Origin: a virus
Length of the DNA stretch: 47,288 nt
Reading direction: 5' to 3' (one strand)
Virus record (IMG/VR): IMGVR_UViG_3300045116_000315
Location: 1 to 47,288 of that record
Made by a program: the position numbers and the translations under genes. The notes beneath the pieces were generated by a model. It searched no databases. It saw only the letters and a program-made list of their open reading frames with translations, and was not told where the DNA came from. Below, in pieces: positions 39,875-47,244 of the stretch (its first letter is position 1; every line of letters begins with the position of its first letter).

Positions 39875-39903
39875 GGGGGCGGCATCAAGTCGAAGCCGCC
39901 CCC
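39875..39903. other. Hairpin in late-operon leader
   Basis: GGGGGCGGC (39875-39883) pairs with GCCGCCCCC (39895-39903), a perfect 9-bp stem with an 11-base loop. On the minus strand it lies about 60 bases before the first late gene. It could stabilise the late message or act in either direction as a transcription barrier. Confidence 0.6.
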
Positions 39904-39955
39904 GCGTAGGACAAGGCGGGCAGGCCTGGGGGAATTGGCCTGCGAAGGCCTTGCT

Positions 39956-40029
39956 AAAACTTGGCGGGAAATTTTTCAGGCTGCTGGGGACTAGCCTCGC
40001 AAAACTTGCTGCGAAATTTTTCAGGCTGC
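39956..40029. repeat. Two direct repeats of 29 bp, period 45
   Basis: AAAACTTGGCGGGAAATTTT begins the first copy (39956-39984) and AAAACTTGCTGCGAAATTTT the second (40001-40029); both end TTCAGGCTGC-style and agree at 26 of 29 positions. A third, shorter relative (GGCGGGAAATTTGCTCAGGC) lies at about 41296-41315. Evenly spaced direct repeats in a divergent gap can be iterons or activator sites. Confidence 0.8.
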
Positions 40030-40091
40030 CCCGCCGACGGAAGGGTGCCCTTTGTGGGGAGGAGGCCACCCCCTAGGCACCCACCCCCAGC

Positions 40092-40118
40092 AACGTTGCG
40101 TTACAATCTAGCAACGTT
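40092..40118. repeat. Inverted repeat AACGTTGC / GCAACGTT
   Basis: Perfect 8-bp inverted repeat (40092-40099 and 40111-40118) with an 11-base spacer containing GTTACAAT, which resembles a half-site of the 33-bp palindrome family. Operator-like spacing. Confidence 0.7.
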
Positions 40119-40285
40119 TGCGTGGCGCAGCCGTTTCGCGCATGTTGGGCATCAGCAACAATTTGTTACAAAGCCTCATCACTTTTTGCTGGAACCTTGG
40201 TGCGACTCGTGTATTCATATGCATACCGACACCGAGTCGGAACGAAGGGGTGGGTGGTTCCACCCCATGACGAAAGGCCAATGTT

Positions 40286-40888
40286 ATGAGCATCACTATC
40301 AGCATCGAGCTGCCGACCGACGTCAAGGTTGCGCTGGGCGACACCGGCCGCGAGACCCTGATCCCCGTCAGCGCCATCGCGAAGGCTCACCCGCAGGTCA
40401 TCCGCTTCGCGGTCCTCAACGGCCTCATCGGCGCGGTGAACAACGTCAGCCGAGGCAAGGATGAGAACGGCAAGGAGAACAGTGATGATGTGTGGGCCAG
40501 CATGCGCGACAAGCGCGTGGCCGTCTGGATGACGGGCGACTGGGCTGGCAAGGGCGGCGGCGGCGAGCGCGCCAGCGCGGCGCTCAAGGAGGCGTTCATC
40601 GCAGAGCGGCTCGCGGCTGGCGCGACCATGCGGCAGATCGAGGCGGCCATTAAGGCTGCCGTCAAGGATGCCTTCGGCGAGAAGGAGCCCGCGACGTTCA
40701 GCCGCTTCATGGATGCCCTTGCACTGACGCTGTCGGCAAGGGACAACGGCGGGAAGCCTGCTAAGGCTGAGGACGTTGCCGCCATGCGCGACCGCATCGA
40801 GGCGAAGTATAAGGGGCTGGCCGAGGAAGCCGCGAAGCAGCGCGCGAATGTGAAGGCAGGGCTGGACTTGAGCGCCATCGACATTTAA
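40286..40888 (+). CDS. Hypothetical early protein, 200 aa
   Basis: Not recognised. First plus-strand gene after the divergent control region; AAAGG precedes the ATG and its leader has two hairpins. Beta-rich start (ITISIELPTDVKVALG) followed by a long helical region, Lys/Ala/Glu-rich near the C-terminus (EEAAKQRANVKAG). A Gly-rich segment GKGGGGERAS sits near residue 90. The separate control elements suggest an early, abundant product; role unknown. Confidence 0.75.
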   Translation: MSITISIELPTDVKVALGDTGRETLIPVSAIAKAHPQVIRFAVLNGLIGAVNNVSRGKDENGKENSDDVWASMRDKRVAVWMTGDWAGKGGGGERASAALKEAFIAERLAAGATMRQIEAAIKAAVKDAFGEKEPATFSRFMDALALTLSARDNGGKPAKAEDVAAMRDRIEAKYKGLAEEAAKQRANVKAGLDLSAIDI

Positions 40889-40950
40889 GCCAGCCGGGGG
40901 CGGTGCGATCGCCCCCCACCATTTCCCTGCACCTCACGAAAGGCAAAATC

Positions 40951-41187
40951 ATGGCACGCAAGAGCACCCCGACTCCCGTTGACGCCAACACGCTGACCGC
41001 CGCTTATTACGAGACCGCCCGACTAGTGCGCGGCATGGCTGAAGCGGCCGCATACGAGGGCAACGTCGATCAGGTTCACTCGCTTGTGACTGAGGAACGG
41101 CGGTTGATGAACACTGCGCGGCTGATGGAGCGGCGCTACGGTGGAAGTCTGCTTACCCGCGATCCCTACGCAGCACCTGCCTACTGA
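40951..41187 (+). CDS. Hypothetical protein, 78 aa
   Basis: Not recognised. Start ATG at 40951 after GAAAGG; the longer upstream frame is not supported. Basic N-terminus, then a helical body (YYETARLVRGMAEAAAYEG, EERRLMNTARLMERRYGG). Followed 26 bases later by a strong intrinsic terminator, so it ends the transcription unit that begins at 40286. Confidence 0.7.
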   Translation: MARKSTPTPVDANTLTAAYYETARLVRGMAEAAAYEGNVDQVHSLVTEERRLMNTARLMERRYGGSLLTRDPYAAPAY

Positions 41188-41213
41188 CCCGTTTCAACCT
41201 GCAACCTATCGAG

Positions 41214-41240
41214 CCCCCGCCTAGCAAGCGGGGGTTTTTC
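41214..41240 (+). terminator. Intrinsic terminator
   Basis: CCCCCGC (41214-41220) pairs perfectly with GCGGGGG (41228-41234) around CTAGCAA, followed by TTTTTC. A classical rho-independent terminator placed right after the 78-residue gene, separating it from the next plus-strand unit. Confidence 0.93.
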
Positions 41241-41755
41241 TTTGCCCAGCGTTTCCGCACCCTGCGCCGCCGGGGTTTCGGAAGGGCCCCAGCGTGGCGG
41301 GAAATTTGCTCAGGCGAGGCGCGGGCGGCTAGAACATGCTTGATCCACTAGGCTCCGCTTGCCCGGCTAGCCGCCGCATAACATAATGCCCCTTTTCGCC
41401 CAGCTTTTCGCCGTATTGCTGCCCAGCCTGAAGGGCGGCTCGTGTGTTACAATTGCGAGTTGGGATTGTATTACATCCTACTTCCCATCAGCCTGCGCGA
41501 CCTCTCTCTCCCTTCAGGTGCTTTTGTGTTGTAATACCCCCTCTTTTTAAAAATTTTTTTCAGATACTATAGAGCACAAAGCACAGCACAGCCTGAAGCC
41601 ACCAGCCTCACCCGGGCGTGTTACGCCCCGCAACGCCCCCATATTGACCACTATGTTATGCGCCACTAAGCCCGCCTAGCGGAGCGCAGTGGAGCAACCC
41701 GCCCCAACCGCCCGCCCTTGTCCCACGGCCCAACCCCTCCCTCCGGAGCCCCGCC
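41241..41755. promoter_or_regulatory. Structured, AT-rich intergenic region; origin or early control candidate
   Basis: About 515 bases with no convincing gene. It contains a third relative of the 39956 repeats (41296-41315), a 9-bp inverted repeat GGCGGCTAG/CTAGCCGCC (41324-41332 with 41367-41375), copy C of the 33-bp palindrome (41443-41475), TTGTAATACCCC (about 41529), and a strongly AT-rich tract at 41541-41570 with TTTTTAAAAATTTTTTT followed by TACTAT (41565-41570). The AT tract is exceptional in this GC-rich genome and could be a DNA-unwinding element or promoter. Confidence 0.6.
41443..41475 (-). repeat. 33-bp palindrome family, copy C
   Basis: On the minus strand it matches copy A at 28 of 33 positions, with arm TGTAATACAAT and the conserved inner block CTCGCAATTG. 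Lies in the middle of the non-coding region before the gene at 41756. Confidence 0.85.
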
Positions 41756-42400
41756 ATGCCCATTCCCCTTCCCCCGCGCTTCCACCTTCCCCTCCTCGCC
41801 GCAACGGAGCGCTTCCGCTACCTCGCACGGCTTGGCCAGCCCATTCCTGCCAGCCACATCCTCGACCTCGCCCGAGAGTTAGCAGAGGAAGGCAAAGACG
41901 CCGATCCCCCCCAGCAGCTAGTTCGTGACCTCGCCCGCAGCCTCCGCATCCTCGCAGCCTTCATCCTGCCGCTTTGCGCCCTTCAGCGGCCGCTTACGTT
42001 AACTGATCTCGACAAGCACTTTGCCGGCCTCGGCCACAAGATGAAGCAGCACCTGGAGGCCCAGCAGCGTCTCCGCATTGCCAACCGCGAAGCCCGCAGC
42101 AGCCGTCCCCTCACCACACCCACGCATACACGAGCGGGCGTGCCCCTCACCCCGCGCCAGCAGCAGCAGCGCGAGGCCAGCAACCGCGCAAAGCGAGCAA
42201 AAGCCCAGCAGCGCCTTGTTGCTGAGCTCAACGCCGATCCCCTTTTGCAAGCGCACAAGCAACGCGAAAGCTATCGCGGCACAGCCTTGCTCCCAATCAA
42301 CGCTCCGCACCTACTCCCCCTGCTTCTCGACAGAGACGGCAACGTACTGCCCTTGCCTGACTGGGCACTGCACGGCGTGGCACCGGCGGCAGACGTATGA
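41756..42400 (+). CDS. Hypothetical basic protein, 214 aa
   Basis: Not recognised. Start ATG at 41756 after TCCGGAG. Helical, Arg/Gln/Ala-rich in the middle (TPRQQQQREASNRAKRAKAQQRL) with a more ordered C-terminus (LLPINAPHLLPLLLDRDGNVLPL). The basic helical part could bind nucleic acid. First gene after the AT-rich region. Confidence 0.65.
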   Translation: MPIPLPPRFHLPLLAATERFRYLARLGQPIPASHILDLARELAEEGKDADPPQQLVRDLARSLRILAAFILPLCALQRPLTLTDLDKHFAGLGHKMKQHLEAQQRLRIANREARSSRPLTTPTHTRAGVPLTPRQQQQREASNRAKRAKAQQRLVAELNADPLLQAHKQRESYRGTALLPINAPHLLPLLLDRDGNVLPLPDWALHGVAPAADV

Positions 42401-42454
42401 CACCCTGCACGCGTATGACACCGAATACACCGCACACCAGCCAAACACCGCCCA

Positions 42455-42482
42455 TTGCCAGCCGCGGCCAAATCGCTATAAT
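42455..42482 (+). promoter_or_regulatory. Sigma70-like promoter
   Basis: TTGCCA (42455-42460) and a consensus TATAAT (42477-42482) separated by 16 bases, 32 bases upstream of the gene at 42514. The -10 box is embedded in AAATCGC-TAT-AATTGTGATCA, a half-copy of the 33-bp palindrome with three extra bases, suggesting shared regulation. Confidence 0.75.
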
Positions 42483-42513
42483 TGTGATCAGGCAACACAG
42501 AAAGGCCACTCTC

Positions 42514-42768
42514 ATGACCCGCTTTAGCGACACCAACGCTGACCTCCGTCGCATCCTCTCCGCTCCCGTCGTCCGCAGCGCTAACGTGACGCTGTTGGGC
42601 GAAGGCGACCATACCAACAGCAATGGCCAGCCCTTCACCGTTGCCTGGACCTCGCGCATCATCGGCGGTCCCGGCTGGTGCTGGAGCGATAGCGACGGCG
42701 AGCCGCATGGCCCCTTCAACACCGCCCACACAGCCTACCTCGCAGGCTATCACAAAGGAGACTTCTGA
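42514..42768 (+). CDS. Hypothetical protein, 84 aa
   Basis: Not recognised. Start ATG at 42514 with AAAGG upstream, directly downstream of the promoter at 42455. Mixed beta structure with Gly and Trp (RIIGGPGWCWSDSDGEPHGPF). Next gene begins one base after its stop. Confidence 0.7.
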   Translation: MTRFSDTNADLRRILSAPVVRSANVTLLGEGDHTNSNGQPFTVAWTSRIIGGPGWCWSDSDGEPHGPFNTAHTAYLAGYHKGDF

Positions 42769-42769
42769 C

Positions 42770-43000
42770 ATGGCCCGCAAACGCACTAGCCTCAGCACAA
42801 CGTCCGTCCCCGGCCTCGGCGCGAGGTTTGAGCTTCGCCAGCCCGATGGCACTACCCTCGCCGTCCGCATCGTCGAGGGCAGCACCTGTATCATTAGCTT
42901 TGCGACCGACACGGGCTGTAACAATCTCATCGAGATGACCAAGCACCAGGCTTTGTTCCTCACGGAGTTCCTCGTAGCGAAGGTAGGGCTGCTCAAGTGA
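42770..43000 (+). CDS. Hypothetical protein, 76 aa
   Basis: Not recognised. ATG at 42770 with AAAGGAG upstream. Basic start (MARKRTSLSTTS) followed by beta strands (ARFELRQPDG, LAVRIVEG, CIISFATD) and a helix (HQALFLTEFLVAKVG). Ends in a GTGA overlap with the following gene. Confidence 0.65.
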   Translation: MARKRTSLSTTSVPGLGARFELRQPDGTTLAVRIVEGSTCIISFATDTGCNNLIEMTKHQALFLTEFLVAKVGLLK

Positions 43001-43287
43001 CCCGCTTCCTCATCATCCCCCAGCGCCGCGAGCCCGGCCAAGGCTGGCTTGACACCCAGCCCCATCGCGCCCAGCGCTGGATGGTCCGCTCCCCGCGCAA
43101 CGTCGACCTCGTACCCTTCACCAGCAAGCGCGATGCCGAGGCCTTCCTCGCCCGACGCAAAGCGCTTGCTGGCCCGCCGAACGCCCTGCGCCAGAGCGTC
43201 GGCCGCATCTTCACCTTCCAGCGCCAGTGCCCGCCCGCGCTTCCCCCTTCGCAGCTGCTCGCCCAAGGCAGCAAGCCCCGCTCGTAG
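42997..43287 (+). CDS. Hypothetical basic protein, 96 aa
   Basis: Not recognised. GTG start overlapping the previous stop. Arg/Pro-rich, with a small alpha/beta core (RFLIIPQRRE, WMVRSPRNVDLVPFTSKRDAEAFLARRK). High positive charge could point to nucleic-acid binding. Followed by a 42-base gap with AAGGAA before the next gene. Confidence 0.6.
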   Translation: MTRFLIIPQRREPGQGWLDTQPHRAQRWMVRSPRNVDLVPFTSKRDAEAFLARRKALAGPPNALRQSVGRIFTFQRQCPPALPPSQLLAQGSKPRS

Positions 43288-43329
43288 CCGAGCCCAGCTG
43301 TTCCCTCCACCACAGCTAAGGAACCCCAC

Positions 43330-43692
43330 ATGCCCCCGACGCTCACCGACCAGCAGTGGCACCTCGCCGCCGACTGCATCAACGACAGCGGCGATGCCCT
43401 CCTTCGCGGCATCACCCTCCAGCTCCGCAACCTCACCGGCTATCCGATCGCAGAGGTGCCCGAGCCCACCGTCCGCTTCCGCACCGCAGATGAGGCCATG
43501 AACAGCCTCAACGCCATGACCCTCCACGTCAACGCGATTAGCATGTTGCTGGACGAGGTCTTCCGCTTGCAGATTGACCGCGACGCTGCGACCAAAACCG
43601 CGCAGTTCTTCGTCAGCGATCTGCACTCGGTCCTTCACGCCCGCTGCGGGCTGTGCCTCTTCGAGGTCACGGACGGAGGGCAGGCACAGTGA
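43330..43692 (+). CDS. Hypothetical helical protein, 120 aa
   Basis: Not recognised. ATG at 43330 after TAAGGAA. Helical with amphipathic segments (QWHLAADCINDSGDALLRGI, NAMTLHVNAISMLLDEVF) and a C-terminal part with two cysteines (HARCGLCLFEV). Stop overlaps the next GTG. Confidence 0.65.
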   Translation: MPPTLTDQQWHLAADCINDSGDALLRGITLQLRNLTGYPIAEVPEPTVRFRTADEAMNSLNAMTLHVNAISMLLDEVFRLQIDRDAATKTAQFFVSDLHSVLHARCGLCLFEVTDGGQAQ

Positions 43693-44000
43693 GCACTTCC
43701 ATCTCTTGGCTGGCCCTCCCCTTCGCGCAGGCCAACGGCAAGCATCAGCTCAGCTACGTGCGCGTCAACGCCATCGTCGCTGTCACGCCCAAGGTCAAGG
43801 CCGAGCTGCTCCCCGGCGACGCCCCATGGCAAGAGCGCCAGACCGTCACCACAGAGGGCAGCTACGTCTTCGTCGCTGGCGGCTCAGGCGAGGACGGCGA
43901 CAGCAGCTTCTTCACCTCCCTCCTCCCCGAGCGCGTGCTTGAGCTGATCACTAACCTCAACGCGCGCCTTGAGCACAACGCCAGCTATGGCCTGAAGTAA
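43689..44000 (+). CDS. Hypothetical protein, 103 aa
   Basis: Not recognised. GTG start at 43689 in a GTGA overlap; the 12 codons before it are ignored. Beta-rich with clear strands (SWLALPFAQ, SYVRVNAIVAVTP, GSYVFVAGG) and a C-terminal helix (PERVLELITNLNARLEHN). Directly precedes the SF1 helicase. Confidence 0.65.
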   Translation: MSTSISWLALPFAQANGKHQLSYVRVNAIVAVTPKVKAELLPGDAPWQERQTVTTEGSYVFVAGGSGEDGDSSFFTSLLPERVLELITNLNARLEHNASYGLK

Positions 44001-44012
44001 GGACTTTGTAGT

Positions 44013-45686
44013 ATGACCTCTTTCTCCCCCACCCCCGAGCAGCAGGCAATCTTCTCCACCTTCGCCACCTCCACCGCCGACGTCATCATCGATGCCAAGG
44101 CAGGCGCAGGCAAAACCTCCACCGTCATCGCCGGCCTGCAGCACCTCTCCGGCACCAGCCTCCTCATGGCCTTCAACAAGGCCATTGCTGAGGAGATCAA
44201 GCGCAAGGTCGGCGACGACCTGCCCTTCCACCTCAAGGCCATGGTGCAGGTCAGCACCGTGCATGCGCATGGCCTCAGCGCTCTCAAGGCCGGCGGGCAC
44301 AAGCAAGCCCAAGTGCAAGGCGGCAAGCTTGCCTTCCTCTGCAAGGACATGCTGCGCGACCGGCGCGACAGCGACCCCGCCCACCTCAACGCGCGGCACA
44401 TCCGCTCCCTCACCAGCATGGCCAAGAACAGCGGCTTTGGCCTGACCGCCTGTGACGGCAGGGAGCAGTTTCCTGCTTTCAACTCCCGCGGCTCGTGGCA
44501 CCAGCTGATCGAGCACTTCAACCTCGACACGGAGCTCGAGGGCGACTACAGCGCAGACGACCTCGTGGACGATGCCCTGGAGCTCCTGCAGCTTTCCAAT
44601 CGCAAGCTGGGCATGATCGACTTCGACGACATGGTCTACCTGCCCCTCCTCCTTTCCCTGCCCCTCCGCCTCTACGACAACGTGCTCATCGACGAGGCCC
44701 AAGACATCAACGCCACCCGGCGCGAGCTCGCCTTCAGGTCGCGCAAGCCCGGTGGCAGGCTCATCGCGGTCGGCGACCCTCATCAGGCCATCTACGGCTT
44801 CACCGGCGCAAGCGTCGACAGCCTCGACCGCATCCGCCAGCGCAGCACCAACTCCGTCACGCTGCCCCTGAGCATCTGCTGGCGCTGCGCCGACGCCATC
44901 CTCGTCGAGGCACGCAAGATCGTCCCCGGCATCCAGACTGCACCGAGCAAGGTCGGCAAGGGCACTGTGCGGAAGATGGCCTTCCGACAAGAAGCGCTGC
45001 CTGCAGCTGGACACCAGCGTGAGCCGCTGCCTGCACAGGACTTCCTAGCTGCGCCAGCTCCCGGCGACGCCATCCTCTGCCGGCTGAACAAGCCGAACGT
45101 CGCCGTGGCCCTCGGCCTCCTTCGCCGCGGCACGCCGGCCAAGATCGAGGGCCGTGACCTTGGCAACAAGCTCCTTGACCACGTCAAGCGCGCAGACGAC
45201 CTCTATGCCCACCACCCCCTCGTCGAGCAGATCGACGGCCTCGAGCACTACCGCGAGCAGGAGGCCATGCGCCTCGCCAACAAGAAGCGCGAGGCCGCGG
45301 CCGAGCTCCTCAAGGACGAGGTCGACGCGGCCATCCTCCTCATCGAGCGCTGCCTCGAAACCGTCGGGCCGAAGGCAGGCTTCAACGACCTCGACGCCCT
45401 CGTCAAGAGCCTGTTCGGCGATGACGTCAGCAGCCGTCAGGTGGTCACCCTTGCCTCCATCCACAAGGCCAAGGGGCGCGAGTGGCCGCGCGTCTACCTG
45501 CTGGGCTACCACGACTACCAGCCCTTCTGGAAGGCGGAAGAGGGCTGGCAGTTGGAGCAGGAGTACAACCTCATGTATGTTGCCTGGACCCGCGCGGAGG
45601 AGGAAGCCATCATCGTCCTCGGCGCGCAGTCCGCCATCAACAAGGGGCTGCACCGCCTAGCGCCCCTGCAGGCGCAGGTGGCCTGA
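44013..45686 (+). CDS. UvrD/Rep-like SF1A helicase, 557 aa
   Basis: The full set of SF1A motifs is readable: Q-motif-like TPEQQAIF, Walker A AKAGAGKT (28-35), motif Ia STVHAHGL, motif II VLIDEAQD (224-231), motif III GDPHQAIYGF, motif IV-like CWRCADAIL, motif V ASIHKAKGREWPRVYLLGY and motif VI YVAWTRAEEEA. The 2B domain is reduced, as in short phage members. ATP-driven 3'-5' unwinding of DNA is the family activity, probably serving replication restart or recombination. It is the only well-known enzyme of the right-hand gene block and lies far from the other replication genes. Confidence 0.93.
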   Translation: MTSFSPTPEQQAIFSTFATSTADVIIDAKAGAGKTSTVIAGLQHLSGTSLLMAFNKAIAEEIKRKVGDDLPFHLKAMVQVSTVHAHGLSALKAGGHKQAQVQGGKLAFLCKDMLRDRRDSDPAHLNARHIRSLTSMAKNSGFGLTACDGREQFPAFNSRGSWHQLIEHFNLDTELEGDYSADDLVDDALELLQLSNRKLGMIDFDDMVYLPLLLSLPLRLYDNVLIDEAQDINATRRELAFRSRKPGGRLIAVGDPHQAIYGFTGASVDSLDRIRQRSTNSVTLPLSICWRCADAILVEARKIVPGIQTAPSKVGKGTVRKMAFRQEALPAAGHQREPLPAQDFLAAPAPGDAILCRLNKPNVAVALGLLRRGTPAKIEGRDLGNKLLDHVKRADDLYAHHPLVEQIDGLEHYREQEAMRLANKKREAAAELLKDEVDAAILLIERCLETVGPKAGFNDLDALVKSLFGDDVSSRQVVTLASIHKAKGREWPRVYLLGYHDYQPFWKAEEGWQLEQEYNLMYVAWTRAEEEAIIVLGAQSAINKGLHRLAPLQAQVA

Positions 45687-45687
45687 G

Positions 45688-46038
45688 ATGGTCTTCGTCC
45701 ACGCAACCATCCTCGGCGGCTTGCCAGTCGTCGCCGAGGTCTGGTTCTCCGGCCCCGACTTTGACGGCGAGTACGACGCCGGTGTCGTCGGCCTCTACTG
45801 GCGCAAGCGCGACGGCAGCAAAGGTGCACCGCTGTCCCAACGCCTCATGGACAAGATCGAGGCCAAGGATAGCTGGTGGCAATCCGACGTTACGGAGCAG
45901 GCAAGTGACTGGCTTGGCTACCATTGCCCAACGCGCACCCGTAGCAGGCACCAATCTCCGTACACCCTTGACAACCCTGAGTGGATCGAGGAAGGGGAGT
46001 ACAGCCCCGAGTACAAGCTTTTGAATGGAGATCGCTGA
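45688..46038 (+). CDS. Hypothetical protein, 116 aa
   Basis: Not recognised. Starts immediately after the helicase stop. Beta-rich start (VFVHATILGGLPVVAEVWF), Trp-rich middle (KDSWWQSDV, SDWLGY) and acidic C-terminus. The stop overlaps the next ATG (TGATG). Confidence 0.65.
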   Translation: MVFVHATILGGLPVVAEVWFSGPDFDGEYDAGVVGLYWRKRDGSKGAPLSQRLMDKIEAKDSWWQSDVTEQASDWLGYHCPTRTRSRHQSPYTLDNPEWIEEGEYSPEYKLLNGDR

Positions 46039-46328
46039 TGTCTCGCCGTCGCCACAGCAACGCCCACGGCTTCTCCATCTATCGCGGGCTGCCCACTCAG
46101 GCCCGCCGTATCCAGACCCTGCTCTTCGGGCAGTGGCTGATGCTTCACCATGGCGCAACCCCTCTGCACACCACTAACGAGTACGAGGTTGCGCGATGGA
46201 GGCGCGCGGACGGCACCGTCTGCATCATCTACAAAAAGGCCAACGGCGAGGTAACTTGGACCATCCCTGCTGCAGAAGACTATCGCGCCTTCCTCGCAGT
46301 AATGGCTCAGGCAAAACGCAGAGGTTGA
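46038..46328 (+). CDS. Hypothetical basic protein, 96 aa
   Basis: Not recognised. Basic start (MSRRRHSNAHGF), then an alpha/beta body (TLLFGQWLMLHHGA, YEVARWRRADGTVCIIYK) and a helical end (DYRAFLAVMAQAKRRG). Ends the unit that includes the helicase; followed by the repeat-containing promoter region. Confidence 0.65.
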   Translation: MSRRRHSNAHGFSIYRGLPTQARRIQTLLFGQWLMLHHGATPLHTTNEYEVARWRRADGTVCIIYKKANGEVTWTIPAAEDYRAFLAVMAQAKRRG

Positions 46329-46340
46329 TAGACAAGGCAA

Positions 46341-46358
46341 ATTGTGGGACAATCCCAT
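46341..46358. repeat. Degenerate palindrome, related to copy D
   Basis: ATTGTGGGACAATCCCAT contains two interlocked inverted repeats, ATTGT/ACAAT and TGGG/CCCA. It shares ACAATCCCAT with copy D 57-75 bases downstream. It lies just after the stop of the gene at 46038-46328. Confidence 0.6.
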
Positions 46359-46384
46359 AGCGCCCCTCGAGATAGTAACAGTTA

Positions 46385-46413
46385 TTGACACCTGAAGGGT
46401 TTCAAGGAATAAT
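46385..46413 (+). promoter_or_regulatory. Sigma70-like promoter overlapping palindrome D
   Basis: TTGACA (46385-46390, consensus) and AATAAT (46408-46413, five of six) are 17 bases apart, about 70 bases upstream of the gene at 46481. The -10 box is the left end of palindrome copy D (46408-46440), so a protein bound there would block RNA polymerase or its start site. Confidence 0.75.
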
Positions 46414-46440
46414 ACAATCCCATCTTGAAATTGTCCCACA
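46408..46440 (+). repeat. 33-bp palindrome family, copy D
   Basis: Agrees with copy C (its minus-strand reading) at 26 of 33 positions, with AATACAATCCCA and AAATTGTCCCACA as the two arms. Covers the -10 box and likely start site of the promoter at 46385. Confidence 0.75.
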
Positions 46441-46480
46441 AAACGGCGCTTCGCGCCCCTCAACGAAAGGCACCCACCTC

Positions 46481-46798
46481 ATGTCTCTTCCCCACTACCG
46501 CCTCTACCCGCACGACACCACCTACACCCTCTACCGCGACGACCCTGCCGAGGAGATCGAGGTCAACATCGAGTACGGTGTGGAAGAGTATGGCTCGCCT
46601 GCGTCTGGCCTATCCGGCCCGCCAGAGAACTACGATCCCGGCAGCGGCGCGCTCTTCCGCACCTATGAGAAGGCCACTCGCCTCGACACCGAGGAGGAGA
46701 TCACACTCACCCCCGAGGAAATCGAGAAGTTCGAGCAGTGGCTCGCCGAGCATCCCGAGGAGTGGGAGCCTGATCCCTGCTATTACGACGACTACTGA
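46481..46798 (+). CDS. Hypothetical acidic protein, 105 aa
   Basis: Not recognised. Start ATG at 46481 (AACGAAAGG upstream); the longer frame overlaps the promoter and is rejected. Very acidic, with runs such as DDPAEEIEVNIEYGVEEYG and EEEITLTPEEIEKFEQW, Tyr-rich, ending CYYDDY. The charge pattern resembles DNA-mimic or host-enzyme-inhibitor proteins of phages, but that is only a suggestion. Has its own promoter with an operator-like palindrome. Confidence 0.7.
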   Translation: MSLPHYRLYPHDTTYTLYRDDPAEEIEVNIEYGVEEYGSPASGLSGPPENYDPGSGALFRTYEKATRLDTEEEITLTPEEIEKFEQWLAEHPEEWEPDPCYYDDY

Positions 46799-46836
46799 AC
46801 CCATCCACCCCACCTTGAGCAGAAGGAACACATCAC

Positions 46837-47244
46837 ATGGACCCCGCAAACCTCACCGACGCCGAGCTGGTCGCCGCTGGCAACGAGCTCGTTCGCCGCA
46901 CCATGTCGCGCATCGCTCCCATCAACGCTTATCGCGACTGTGTGCAGGTCATCGCCTCCAGCTACGGTCACAGCAAAGGCGAGTTCACTATCACCTGGAT
47001 TGTGGCGGCTGAGCCGAGCTCTGGCGATGGCCCGACCCTGCGTGGCGGCGATCCTCTTCAGCTCGCAGCTAAGCACCTCGTCATCGCTGACATCAAGACC
47101 GACCCGCCCGTTGAGGTCACGCCCATGCTCCCCGCCCCAGCTCCCTCGCCGAAGGAGCAGATTGACGAGGCTGTCTGGCATGACGTCGAGCCAGCGCCCG
47201 GCCCGCAGCACAGCGCCGCCCTCGACGACGACGTCCTCTTCTAA
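46837..47244 (+). CDS. Hypothetical protein, 135 aa
   Basis: Not recognised. Start ATG at 46837 after AGAAGGAA. An N-terminal helix (LTDAELVAAGNELVRRTMSRI), beta strands (RDCVQVIASSYG, GEFTITWIVAAE), then a Pro-rich acidic tail ending DDDVLF. The final acidic Asp-Asp-Asp-x-Leu-Phe end is of the kind used by phage SSB-like proteins to contact partners, though the fold is not clear. Its 3' end repeats at the window start because the contig is circular. Confidence 0.7.
   Translation: MDPANLTDAELVAAGNELVRRTMSRIAPINAYRDCVQVIASSYGHSKGEFTITWIVAAEPSSGDGPTLRGGDPLQLAAKHLVIADIKTDPPVEVTPMLPAPAPSPKEQIDEAVWHDVEPAPGPQHSAALDDDVLF

Larger units (their letters stand above)
39816..40285. promoter_or_regulatory. 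Divergent control region (470 bp)
   Basis: Non-coding gap between the minus-strand late operon and the plus-strand genes. It holds a 9-bp hairpin (39875-39903), two direct repeats (39956 and 40001), an AACGTTGC/GCAACGTT inverted repeat (40092-40118), AACAATTTGTT (40157-40167), a 16-bp near-palindrome GTATTCATATGCATAC (40211-40226) and two hairpins in the leader of the gene at 40286 (40226-40240 and 40247-40266). No perfect sigma70 promoter is visible; TTGCTG (40186) or TTGGTG (40197) are weak -35 candidates. This is the expected place for divergent early and late promoters and possibly an origin. Confidence 0.65.

Noticed and set aside
41188-41755. Small genes in the second large gap
   Set aside because: No open frame with a plausible ribosome binding site and protein-like composition was found in the gap before 41756.
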